This document shows, piece after piece, positions 8,155 to 15,916 of a stretch of DNA of 47,957 nt. Source of the stretch: Actinomadura mexicana (GTDB taxonomy: Bacteria; Actinomycetota; Actinomycetes; Streptosporangiales; Streptosporangiaceae); NCBI RefSeq assembly GCF_900188105.1, contig NZ_FZNP01000030.1:1-47957 (forward strand). Reading direction: 5' to 3'. The notes under the pieces were generated by a model that made no database searches, had not been told where the DNA came from, and saw nothing but the letters and a program-made list of their open reading frames with translations. The translations under genes were made by a program, and so were the position numbers. Position 1 is the stretch's first letter; the number at the start of each line of letters is the position of its first letter.

Positions 8155-8508
8155 TCACTTCGCCTTGCGGCTCCTCCGCTCCCGGCTGCTCTTCACGGGC
8201 GCGGCCTTTCCGTCGGCGACGAGCCGCTCGTGCTGCTGCCATCCCTGCAGCCACTTCCACCCGGAGCCGAGCGCCGCGGTCATCGCGGCCACCATGAACG
8301 TCGTCACCTGCGTCTCATCGAGGTGAGCCCCGGGCACGAGCTGCGCCACGACTCCGGCGAGCCAGCCCGCCGCCACGGCGAACACGGGCGTGAACAACGC
8401 GACTCCGCGTCCGAGCCAGGACGCCTCCCCGCCCCGCCTTTCGGCGATCTCAGCCGTTTCCGACGGGACGTCCTCAACCGAACTGTCCACCACAGGACCA
8501 CTCTCCAT
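8155..8508 (-). CDS. Small holin-like membrane protein
   Basis: This 117-aa protein has a charged N-terminus and two hydrophobic helices (about residues 37-60 and 68-85). It continues into WKWLQGWQQHE and ends in a strongly basic tail. The two-helix layout with a WKWL-GWQ segment resembles holin-like proteins in actinobacterial phage and phage-tail-like clusters. No endolysin, tail or capsid gene is nearby, so either it is a domesticated or orphan gene, or the resemblance is only structural. GC and codon use match the surroundings. Holin activity is not claimed. Confidence 0.6.
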   Translation of the reverse strand: MESGPVVDSSVEDVPSETAEIAERRGGEASWLGRGVALFTPVFAVAAGWLAGVVAQLVPGAHLDETQVTTFMVAAMTAALGSGWKWLQGWQQHERLVADGKAAPVKSSRERRSRKAK

Positions 8509-8640
8509 GACGAGCGGAAGGACGCCCCGCCGCCGCGCCCTCCAAGCGAATCCGACCGCCTCAGAGTGCCGCGCCGAACGCGCGTCCGTCCCCGGAACCC
8601 GCCAACATCCCCGAAACCCACCGATACCGGCGTGGGCGGC

Positions 8641-10275
8641 TCAGAGCGCCAGGTATTCGTGGACCGAGCGGACGGCCGTGGCGCCCTCGCCGACCGCCGA
8701 GGCGACCCGCTTGATCGAGTCCTTCCGCACGTCTCCCGCGGCGAAGACGCCGGGCATGCTCGTCTCCAGCGGCATCGGGTCCCGGTCGAGGGGCCAGCGG
8801 GGCGGGTCCTCGTCGTAGATCTCGCGCCCCGTGAGCAGGTAGCCGTGCTCGTCGCCGGCGATGCCGTCCGGGAGCCACCGCGTGTGCGGCTCCCCTCCGA
8901 TCATGATGAAGAGCGCGGCGGCCGGCACGCGCTCGGTGGTGCCCGCGGCCCGGTCGGCGAGCGTCAGGAACCGCAGGCGTTCGCCGCCGCCGCACCCGAC
9001 CACCTCGGTCCGCCGGCGGACGACGATGTTCGGCGTCGACTCGATGGCGCGCACCAGGTAGGTCGACGCCGACTTCGCCAGGCCGTCGCCCCGGACGACC
9101 AGCGTGACCGTGCGAGCGTGCTTGGCCAGGTGCAGCGCGCCCTGGCCCGCCGAGTTCGCGGCGCCCACGATGAAGACGTCCTGGCCCCGCATCGCGCGGC
9201 TCTCGCCCACGGCCATGCCGTAGAACACGCCGGCGCCGACGAGGGCCTCCAGGCCGGGGACGCCGAGCCGCCGCCAGTCGACGCCCGTGGAGATCAACAC
9301 CGCGCGGGCGCTGACCTCGGAGCCGTCCACCATGCGGACCACCCGCCGGTCGCCGCGGCTCTCGAGGCCGACCGCCTGCTGGGCGAAGACGATGTGCGCG
9401 CCCATCAGCCACGCCTGCTCGCAGGTCCGCTCCATCAGGTAGCCGCCGGCGATGCCGTGGGGGAATCCCGGATAGTTCCTGATCATCGGGCTCGTCCCGG
9501 CCTGCCCGCCCGAGAAGGCCCGCTCCAGCAGCACGGTGTCGAGTCCCTCGGACGCCGCGTACACGGCCGCCGTCAGCCCGGCCGACCCGGCGCCGACGAT
9601 GGCGACGTCGCAGACCTCCAGGTCGTTCACGACGCTGACACCGATCGCGCGCGCGAGATCGGGGATCTGCGGGTCCACGTACGCCCGGCCGTCGTAGCGG
9701 ACCACCACCGGCAGCCGTGACGCGTCGACGCCGGCCTCCCGCAGCAGCCGCCGCCCGGTCTCCCCGCCGGGCGGGTGGACCACGAACGGCAGGTTGAAGC
9801 GCGCCATCACGTCGCGCAGCCGCAGCATCCGGGGGTCGTCCAGTTCGGCGACGACGCGGAACAGTTCGAACGTCGGTTCCTGCTCCTCCGTCCACGAGGA
9901 CAGGAACTCGCTCACCGCGCGGTGCATCGTCTCGTCGTTCGTCCACGGCCGGACGAGGTGGTAGTCGGCGTACCCGAGGGCGAGCGCCTGGACGGCCGGG
10001 CTGGTCGAGGTGTAATCGCGGTCCACCATCAGCACGCGCCTGGCATTGGGATAGATCTCATGCGCGCGCGGAAGGACGTCGCCGCAGGCGTCGTCCACCA
10101 TCAGCAGTGCGACGGCTTCCTTCGCGCGCGCCATCTCCCTCAGCGCGTCGCATGCTTCCTCGGGCGAACCCGCGCCCTGCACGGTGAACGCCTCGCCGAG
10201 CCGTCGCGTGAGGTCGGTGAGCAGTACACGCCGCGAACCAGCGTCGTGATCTACCACGAGTATGACCGGTGCCAT
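8641..10275 (-). CDS. Fused response regulator / thioredoxin reductase-like flavoprotein
   Basis: It is 544 aa from the ATG at 10275 (AGAGGTG site); an open frame upstream is antisense to the SnoaL gene and is not used. Residues 1-125 form a receiver-like domain with acidic pocket residues D9, D11 and D61/D62. Residues ~130-215 look like a small thioredoxin-fold or linker region. From 222 onward comes a FAD/NADPH module, with GAGSAG (228-233) for FAD, GAANSAG (371-377) for NADPH and AGD near the C-terminus for the flavin. The CxxC redox centre of true thioredoxin reductases is replaced by GMAV (353-356). It therefore may not reduce thioredoxin directly. This fused architecture is known in actinomycetes, with unclear function. 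Confidence 0.88.
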   Translation of the reverse strand: MAPVILVVDHDAGSRRVLLTDLTRRLGEAFTVQGAGSPEEACDALREMARAKEAVALLMVDDACGDVLPRAHEIYPNARRVLMVDRDYTSTSPAVQALALGYADYHLVRPWTNDETMHRAVSEFLSSWTEEQEPTFELFRVVAELDDPRMLRLRDVMARFNLPFVVHPPGGETGRRLLREAGVDASRLPVVVRYDGRAYVDPQIPDLARAIGVSVVNDLEVCDVAIVGAGSAGLTAAVYAASEGLDTVLLERAFSGGQAGTSPMIRNYPGFPHGIAGGYLMERTCEQAWLMGAHIVFAQQAVGLESRGDRRVVRMVDGSEVSARAVLISTGVDWRRLGVPGLEALVGAGVFYGMAVGESRAMRGQDVFIVGAANSAGQGALHLAKHARTVTLVVRGDGLAKSASTYLVRAIESTPNIVVRRRTEVVGCGGGERLRFLTLADRAAGTTERVPAAALFIMIGGEPHTRWLPDGIAGDEHGYLLTGREIYDEDPPRWPLDRDPMPLETSMPGVFAAGDVRKDSIKRVASAVGEGATAVRSVHEYLAL

Positions 10276-10596
10276 CACCTCTACCAGCGTAATCGCCGCC
10301 GGCGGGCCGGCACGGCGCCCGTGGGCGGCCGGCCGCGGGGCGACCTTCGGAGACCGGGGTCCGCCCCCAGGGACACCGGTGCCCGTATCCCTTACCGGGC
10401 ACTGGAATCCGGGCGCTCGGGACTTGGCGGACCCTGCCCGGTCCGCCGGCGCCGGTCCGGCGGGTACCGGTCGACGGGGCCCGACCTTTTGCCCGAAGTT
10501 TGGTCCGGCCGGAGAGGCGCGCCTCTTCCCGCCGGCCCGGCCCACTGGGTAGAACGTGTTCTTGTGTTTTCCGGGTGGAGCCAGCAGGCTGGGCGC
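10276..10596. other. Divergent intergenic region, TrxR-like fusion / SnoaL gene
   Basis: This 321-bp region separates two divergent genes and should hold both promoters. It is extremely GC-rich apart from the last 60 bp before the SnoaL gene. A KstR-type half-palindromic operator lies at 10550-10563. I see no RNA gene or open frame with coding character. Confidence 0.6.
10550..10563. promoter_or_regulatory. KstR-type operator (TNNAACNNGTTNN-) before SnoaL-like gene
   Basis: TAGAACGTGTTCTT matches the KstR box TNNAACNNGTTNNA at all but the last fixed position. It sits 33 bp upstream of the ATG at 10597, a position that would overlap a promoter. A perfect copy of the same motif lies 0.5 kb downstream. 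The protein that binds it is not in this window. Confidence 0.6.
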
Positions 10597-11055
10597 ATGG
10601 ATCTGGTTGCGCTGGAAGAGATTCGGCGGCTCAAGTACCGGTACCTGCGGTGCGTCGACCTGAAGCTGTGGGACGAGTTCGCCGACGTGTTCACCGAGGA
10701 CGCGGTGGCGGAGTACGACACTCCCGTGCTCGGAAGAACGCTCAGGCTGGAGGGGCGGGACGCGATCGTCGAGTACATGCGGTCCAACCTCGGCCCGGAC
10801 AAGATCAGCGCCCATACGGCCGGATGCCCGGAGATCGACCTCGACGGGGACCGGGCGACGGGGATCTGGTCGCTGGACGACACGATCATCCTCCCGGGGG
10901 ACCGGCTGCTCATCCGGGGCGCCGCCTTCTACCACGACGTCTACCGGCGGGACGGCGACGGATGGCGGGTCGAGAGGACCGGGCACCGGCGGACCTACGA
11001 GTACATGGTGTCGCTGGACGACGCGCCGAGCCTGAAGTTCACCACCTCCCATTGA
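10597..11055 (+). CDS. SnoaL/NTF2-like family protein
   Basis: This 152-aa protein has the alpha+beta-barrel signature of the SnoaL-like/NTF2 superfamily: an N-terminal helix (EEIRRLKYRYLRCVD) then DVFTEDAVAEYDTPVLG, and a C-terminal strand with the conserved HRRTYEY. Relatives include ketosteroid-isomerase-like and dehydratase-like proteins acting on hydrophobic ring compounds; the exact reaction is not determined. The ATG start has only a weak upstream ribosome site. It is preceded by a KstR-type operator and followed, after a second operator, by the DUF1214-SDR-sulfotransferase genes, which suggests a place in the same sterol or terpenoid regulon. Confidence 0.85.
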   Translation: MDLVALEEIRRLKYRYLRCVDLKLWDEFADVFTEDAVAEYDTPVLGRTLRLEGRDAIVEYMRSNLGPDKISAHTAGCPEIDLDGDRATGIWSLDDTIILPGDRLLIRGAAFYHDVYRRDGDGWRVERTGHRRTYEYMVSLDDAPSLKFTTSH

Positions 11056-11080
11056 GCGGGACCCGGGCGTTGCCCCCTCC

Positions 11081-11096
11081 TTAGAACGCGTTCTAA
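11081..11096. promoter_or_regulatory. Perfect 16-bp palindrome, KstR-type operator
   Basis: TTAGAACGCGTTCTAA is a perfect palindrome and fits TNNAACNNGTTNNA exactly. It lies 51 bp upstream of the GTG of the DUF1214 gene. KstR, a TetR-family repressor, uses this motif to control cholesterol-catabolism genes in mycobacteria and rhodococci. The match in motif and in the genes controlled is strong, but binding is inferred. Confidence 0.8.
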
Positions 11097-11147
11097 TCTG
11101 CGTTCCGCCAGAGCACGGCCTCGCGCCCGCGATCCGAGGAGAGCCCG

Positions 11148-12368
11148 GTGGCCACCGACCCAGCCGAAGGCAGCACCGACCGCCCGGGCGCCGCGACGCG
11201 CTCGTTCGCCGACGCGGTCGTGGAGGCGGAGCGGATCATCCGCGCCGCGCCGCACGTCGAGACCGACCAGGACCTCGCCGAGGGCCTCGACTACCTGGCG
11301 GGCAGCATCAAGGCGTCGCTGCACATGGTGGGCGCCTACCAGCAGGACTATCCGTTCTTCGCGTCGTCCACCGGGCCGTACACCAAGCTCGGCCTCGACA
11401 ATCCCGACACGCTGTACTTCCACGCCTACATTCGGGACGACGCCGAATACGTCGTGACCGGCCGCCGGGGCACGACCGCCGACCTCAGCTTCCAGATCAT
11501 GAACGGCGACTACTCGCCGGCGAAGTCGCCCGACAGCCTCACCGCGTTCGACGACCGCGAGCTGGACGTCGCGAAGGACGGCACGTTCCAGCTGCGGTTC
11601 GGCCCGCCGAAGGAGGGCGCCGGGCCCGGGTACGTCGCGCTCGCCCCCGGCTCCGCGATGCTCATCGTGCGCGAGGTCTTCAGCGACTGGGAGAGCGAGC
11701 GACCGGGGGAGATCCGCATTCACCGGGCGGACACGCTCGGGACCTCTCCGCTGCCCGTCCCGTCCGAGCGGATGGCCAGGCGGTACGAGATAGCGGGCAG
11801 GATGCTGGTGTCCCGGATCCGCACCTTCCTGGCCTTCCCCGAATGGCACTACCTGCAGCTGCCGGTCAACACGATGACCGAGCCGCGGCCCACGCCCGGC
11901 GGGCTGGCGACGCAGTTCTCGTCCGTCGGCCACTACGACCTGGACGACGACGAGGTGATGATCATCACCGCCCCGGCCGCCGACCGTGAGGTGGCGCCCT
12001 ACCAGGGCTTCCAGCTCGGAAGCATGTGGTACGTCTCGCTCGACTACATCAACCACCAGACGAGCCTCACCGCCGATCAGGCCCGCGTGGACGAGGACGG
12101 CATGATCCGGTACGTCGTCAGCGAGCGCGACCCCGGGCTCGCCAACTGGATCGAGCGGACCGGGCACCGCCGCGGCTACCTGCAGTTCCGCTGGCAGCAC
12201 CTCACCCGGGACCTCAAGCCGGAGGACGGGCCGAGCGTCGAGGTCGTGCCGCTGGAGGACCTGCCGCGCGTCCTGCCCTTCCACGAGGCCCAGCGCGTCG
12301 GGAAGCGGGAATGGACGGAGCGGATCGCCGCCCGCCAGACCGCCGTCGCGAAGAGGATGCTCGGCTGA
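11148..12368 (+). CDS. DUF1214 domain protein (Rv3531c-like)
   Basis: This 406-aa protein carries a C-terminal DUF1214 domain of beta-sandwich type. Landmarks are the N-terminal helix region with ASTGPYTKLGLDNPDTLYFHAYI-type sequence (STGPYTKLGLDNPDT) and the C-terminal WIERTGHRRGYLQFRWQ. The GTG start has GAGGAGAG upstream. It begins the operon DUF1214-SDR-sulfotransferase; its stop overlaps the SDR start by one base in TGATG. In M. tuberculosis the corresponding gene, Rv3531c, belongs to the KstR regulon with Rv3530c and Rv3529c. Biochemical function is not known to me. A perfect KstR-type operator precedes it. Confidence 0.85.
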   Translation: MATDPAEGSTDRPGAATRSFADAVVEAERIIRAAPHVETDQDLAEGLDYLAGSIKASLHMVGAYQQDYPFFASSTGPYTKLGLDNPDTLYFHAYIRDDAEYVVTGRRGTTADLSFQIMNGDYSPAKSPDSLTAFDDRELDVAKDGTFQLRFGPPKEGAGPGYVALAPGSAMLIVREVFSDWESERPGEIRIHRADTLGTSPLPVPSERMARRYEIAGRMLVSRIRTFLAFPEWHYLQLPVNTMTEPRPTPGGLATQFSSVGHYDLDDDEVMIITAPAADREVAPYQGFQLGSMWYVSLDYINHQTSLTADQARVDEDGMIRYVVSERDPGLANWIERTGHRRGYLQFRWQHLTRDLKPEDGPSVEVVPLEDLPRVLPFHEAQRVGKREWTERIAARQTAVAKRMLG

Positions 12369-13153
12369 TGGGCGCGGGACTGCTGGACGGCAAGGTCGTC
12401 GTCGTCTCCGGCGTGGGCCCGGGGCTCGGCCGGGGGCTCGCGCTCCAGTGCGCCGGGGCGGGGGCCGACGTCGTGCTCGCCGCGCGCAACGAGGAGCGGC
12501 TCGCCGAGGTCGCCAAGGAGGTCGAGGAACTCGGACGGCGGGCCGCGACCGTCCCGACCGACATCCGGGACGCGGCGGCCTGCGAGCGGCTGGCCGAGGC
12601 CGCGCGGGAGGCGTTCGGCCGGGTGGACGGCCTGGTCAACAACGCCTTCGCCACCCCGCCGCTGACCGATCTGACGAAGGTCGACCTCGACGCGGTGCGG
12701 GCGGGCTTCGAGACCAACGTCCTCGCCGCGCTCCACCTGACCAGGGTGTTCGTCCCGGCGCTGGAGGAGTCCCGCGGCTCCGTCGTCATGATCAACTCGG
12801 CGGTGCTGCGGCATTCCCGGCGGACGTTCGGCGCCTACAAGATGGCCAAGGCGGCGCTGCTGGCGATGGCGCAGAACCTGGCCACCGAGCTCGGGCCGCG
12901 CGGGATCCGCGTCAACACGATCGCGCCCGGTTACATCTGGGCGCCCAACCTCAAGTGGTACTTCCACCACCTCGCCGAGAAGCGCGGCGTGACGGCGCAG
13001 CAGGTCTACGACGAGAACGCCGCGACGACGGACCTGCGGAAGCTGCCCGAGCCCGACGAGGTCGCCGACGCCGCCGTGTTCATGCTGTCGCCGCTGGCCC
13101 GCGCCGTCACCGGCCAGTGCCTGGACGTCAACTCCGGCGAGTGGCACCACTAG
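12368..13153 (+). CDS. SDR family oxidoreductase (Rv3530c-like)
   Basis: This 261-aa classical short-chain dehydrogenase has a GVGPGLGRG cofactor loop (residues 15-23) and N91-N-A93 after the fourth strand. The catalytic residues are S144, Y157 and K161 (YKMAK), and the C-terminus is GQCLDVNSGEWHH. It probably oxidises or reduces a hydroxyl/keto group with NAD(P). The start overlaps the stop of the DUF1214 gene, so translation is likely coupled. The sulfotransferase follows after a 13-bp gap. Size and order agree with Rv3530c in the KstR regulon. The true substrate is unknown; a steroid or related alicyclic alcohol is a reasonable inference. Confidence 0.9.
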   Translation: MGAGLLDGKVVVVSGVGPGLGRGLALQCAGAGADVVLAARNEERLAEVAKEVEELGRRAATVPTDIRDAAACERLAEAAREAFGRVDGLVNNAFATPPLTDLTKVDLDAVRAGFETNVLAALHLTRVFVPALEESRGSVVMINSAVLRHSRRTFGAYKMAKAALLAMAQNLATELGPRGIRVNTIAPGYIWAPNLKWYFHHLAEKRGVTAQQVYDENAATTDLRKLPEPDEVADAAVFMLSPLARAVTGQCLDVNSGEWHH

Positions 13154-13166
13154 GGAGGGCGGACCG

Positions 13167-14324
13167 ATGACGAACGGTCGCGACAGCGTGGGGACCGTCG
13201 AGGACCTGCACGCCTCGGCCAGGAAGATCACCGGAACGGACGACTTCGGCGGCGACGAGTACCTCGACGGCCTGGAGGTGCTGCTGGAGTCGCTGGCAGG
13301 GGACGCCGGCCTCACCCCGCTCGGCAACAGGGCGCAGCGCGGGATGCTGCGCGGCGCCCTGGCCGCCCGGCAGTTCTCCGAGACGGCCTGGCGGCGGCAC
13401 CCCGGACACGCGGACGTCGCCGTCGAGCGGCCGATCTTCGTGACCGGCCTTCCCCGCACCGGGACCACGGCGCTGCACCGGCTGCTGACCGCCGACCCCG
13501 CGCACCAGGGACTCGACCTGTGGCTGGCCGAGGTGCCGCAGCCGCGCCCGCCGCGCGAGACCTGGGCCGACGATCCGGTCTTCCAGGCGATCGACGCCGG
13601 GTACCGGCGGCACCACGTGGAGAACCCCGAGTTCATGGGCGTCCACTACATCTCGGCGGACTCGGTCGAGGAGTGCTGGCAGCTGCTCCGCCAGAGCATG
13701 CTGTCGATCTCGTTCGAGTGCCTGGCGCACCTGCCGGCCTACTCTTCCTGGCTCGCCGGGCAGGACTGGACGGACGCCTACCGCAGGCACCGGCGCAACC
13801 TCCAGCTCATCGGTATGAACGACCCCGGCCGGCGCTGGGTGCTGAAGAACCCCAGCCACCTGTTCGCGCTGGACGCGCTGCTGGAGGTCTACCCCGACGC
13901 GCTGATCGTCCAGACGCACCGCGCGCCGCGCACCGCGATGGCGTCCATGTGCAGCCTCGCCGCGCACGTCACCGCCGGCTGGTCGGACGTGTTCACCGGC
14001 GCCACGATCGGCCGCGACCAGCTCGACCTGTGGAGCCGGGGCCTCGACCGGTTCCGCGCCGAACGGGAGCGGCACGACCCCGCGCGGTTCGCGGACGTCC
14101 ACTACGACGACTTCGTCCGCGACCCGGTCGGCACGGTCGAGTCCGTCTACGCGCGGTTCGGGCTGCCGCTCACCGACGACGCCCGCGCCGCCATGACGAG
14201 GCTCCACGGCGAGAGCTCCACCGGCGCCGCGAAACCCGCCCACCGGTACTCGCTCGCGGACTTCGGCCTCACCCCGGAGCAGGTCGACGAGCGCTTCGCC
14301 GACTACGCCGCCGGACTCCGGTGA
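13167..14324 (+). CDS. Sulfotransferase family protein (Rv3529c-like)
   Basis: This 385-aa protein has the 5'-phosphosulfate binding loop TGLPRTGTTALHRLL (about residues 92-106) and a later 3'-phosphate-binding segment around HRAPRTAMASMCSL. RWVLKNPSHLFALDAL is typical of this actinobacterial sulfotransferase group. The ATG is preceded by GGGAGGGC and lies 13 bp after the SDR stop, so it is the third gene of the operon. The family transfers sulfate from PAPS to hydroxyls, though this subgroup has not been firmly assigned an activity. It equals Rv3529c in length and position within the KstR regulon. It ends convergently with the MFS gene, 38 bp apart. Confidence 0.88.
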   Translation: MTNGRDSVGTVEDLHASARKITGTDDFGGDEYLDGLEVLLESLAGDAGLTPLGNRAQRGMLRGALAARQFSETAWRRHPGHADVAVERPIFVTGLPRTGTTALHRLLTADPAHQGLDLWLAEVPQPRPPRETWADDPVFQAIDAGYRRHHVENPEFMGVHYISADSVEECWQLLRQSMLSISFECLAHLPAYSSWLAGQDWTDAYRRHRRNLQLIGMNDPGRRWVLKNPSHLFALDALLEVYPDALIVQTHRAPRTAMASMCSLAAHVTAGWSDVFTGATIGRDQLDLWSRGLDRFRAERERHDPARFADVHYDDFVRDPVGTVESVYARFGLPLTDDARAAMTRLHGESSTGAAKPAHRYSLADFGLTPEQVDERFADYAAGLR

Positions 14325-14362
14325 TCCGCGAACCCGCCTGACGGCGCGGGCGTCTCCGCGTC

Positions 14363-15784
14363 TCAGCGGGTCGGCTCGGGCGCGCGCCGCGGAACCGGCG
14401 GCGCCGGAGACGTCCGGGCCGCCCGGTCCGGTCCGGGCATGAGCAGGCCGGCCAGGGCTCCGGCCAGCGACAGCGCGCCCGTGAGGGTGAGCGCGGGTCC
14501 GAAGCCGTCGGAGAAGGTCTCCGCGGTCCCGTAGCCGCCCTCGGCGGTGAACACGGCGGCGGCGACCGCCACACCGAGCACCGCGGCGAGCTGCCGCAGG
14601 GCGTTGAAGACGCCGGACGCCTTGCCGATCTCCCGCGCCGCGACGGAGTTGATGACCGCGGTCTGCGCGGCGGGCATCGCCATGCTGATCCCCGCCCCCG
14701 CGATGACCATGGGCGCGATCAGCTCCGGATAGGCCGTCGAAGGCCCGGCGGTGAGGCCGATCCATCCCATCCCGACGCCCTGCATGGCCAGTCCGGCGGC
14801 GGTGAGGGGCCGGGCCCCGACCCGGTTCACCAGCGCCCCCGCGGCGGGTGCCACCACGGTCACGGTCGCCGTCCACGGAACGAGCTGGAGCCCGGCGGTC
14901 ATCGGCCCGGCGCCGAGGACCGTCTGGAGGAACTGGGCCATGAAGAACAGCGAGCCGTACAGCGCCGCGTACATGAGGAGCCCGGCGGCGTTGCCCGCGG
15001 AGAAGCCGCGCGAGCGCAGCAGCCGCATCGGCACCATCGGCTCCCGGACGCGCAGCTCCCAGGCGACGAAGGCCGCCAGCAGCAGGGCCCCGGCCGCGAG
15101 CGCGCCCTCCACCTCGACGGCGTCCCAGCCGGAGCCGCCGGCGCGGATCAGGCCCCAGACCAGCCCGAGCGCGCCGCCCGTCACCAGCAGGACGCCGCCG
15201 AGGTCGAAGGAGGCCCCGCCGCCCCGGCTCTCCGGGACGTACCTGAGCACCAGCGGGACGACCGCCAGCCCGATCGGCACGTTGAGCCAGAAAATCCACT
15301 GCCAGGCCAGCCCATCGGTGACGATCCCGCCGACAACGGGCCCGGCCACCACCGCCAGACCGGTGATCCCGGCGAAGACGCCGAGGGCCCGGGCGCGCCG
15401 CTCGGGCGGGAACCCGGCGCTCAGCAGCGCCATCGCCAGCGGCATCACCAGCGCGGACCCGCACCCCTGGACGGCGCGGGCGGCGATCAGCCAGCCGATG
15501 CCGGGCGCCGCCGCGCAGGCCGCCGAGGCCGCCGTGAACAGGCCGAGCCCGCTCACGAACATCCGCCGGCGCCCGAAGCGGTCGCCCAGTGCGGCGCCGG
15601 TCATCAGCAGGACGGCGAAACTGAGGCCGTAGGCGTTCACGGTCCATTCGAGCTGTTCCATGGTGGCGGCCAGGTCAAGCCGGATCCTGGCCAGCGCGGT
15701 CGTCACCACCGTCGCGTCCAGCGCCACCATCAGCGACGCCGTCGCGGTCAGGCCGAGCAGCCTGCCGCTTGTCCTCTGCGCCAT
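14363..15784 (-). CDS. MFS transporter, DHA2 (14-TM drug:H+ antiporter) family
   Basis: This 473-aa membrane protein begins MAQRTSGRLLGLTATASL, with GGAGGGAA upstream. The signature of helix 1, LDATVVTTAL, is followed by GDRFGRRRMF between helices 2 and 3 and the antiporter motif GPVVGGIVTD in helix 5. DHA2 proteins export drugs or metabolites in exchange for protons. The gene is divergent from an ECF sigma gene, separated by about 130 bp. No TetR-type repressor is adjacent. It could export a product of the neighbourhood, but nothing ties it to a pathway. Confidence 0.9.
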   Translation of the reverse strand: MAQRTSGRLLGLTATASLMVALDATVVTTALARIRLDLAATMEQLEWTVNAYGLSFAVLLMTGAALGDRFGRRRMFVSGLGLFTAASAACAAAPGIGWLIAARAVQGCGSALVMPLAMALLSAGFPPERRARALGVFAGITGLAVVAGPVVGGIVTDGLAWQWIFWLNVPIGLAVVPLVLRYVPESRGGGASFDLGGVLLVTGGALGLVWGLIRAGGSGWDAVEVEGALAAGALLLAAFVAWELRVREPMVPMRLLRSRGFSAGNAAGLLMYAALYGSLFFMAQFLQTVLGAGPMTAGLQLVPWTATVTVVAPAAGALVNRVGARPLTAAGLAMQGVGMGWIGLTAGPSTAYPELIAPMVIAGAGISMAMPAAQTAVINSVAAREIGKASGVFNALRQLAAVLGVAVAAAVFTAEGGYGTAETFSDGFGPALTLTGALSLAGALAGLLMPGPDRAARTSPAPPVPRRAPEPTR

Positions 15785-15916
15785 GCGCGTTCCCTCCGGG
15801 TCGTTGGGCGAGGTTCGCCATCGCCTGTACAAACCGGCCGCGCTGGCGGTATTCAGCGGGCGGAAGCCGACGATTCCGGCCCCGGCCTCCGGTCAGTACA
15901 TGGGGAGGTGCGTCCT

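Noticed and set aside
8641..11052. N-terminal extension of the TrxR-like fusion across the SnoaL gene
   Set aside because: The extra 259 residues are antisense to the SnoaL gene, have no domain, and a good ribosome site marks the ATG at 10275.
10550..11096. LexA/SOS box
   Set aside because: The spacing between AAC and GTT is two bases; the actinobacterial SOS box has GAAC and GTTC four bases apart. KstR type fits better.
13128..15647. Long minus-strand open frame spanning the sulfotransferase gene and the MFS region
   Set aside because: No single protein fits; the real genes in the interval are the plus-strand sulfotransferase and the MFS gene in another frame.
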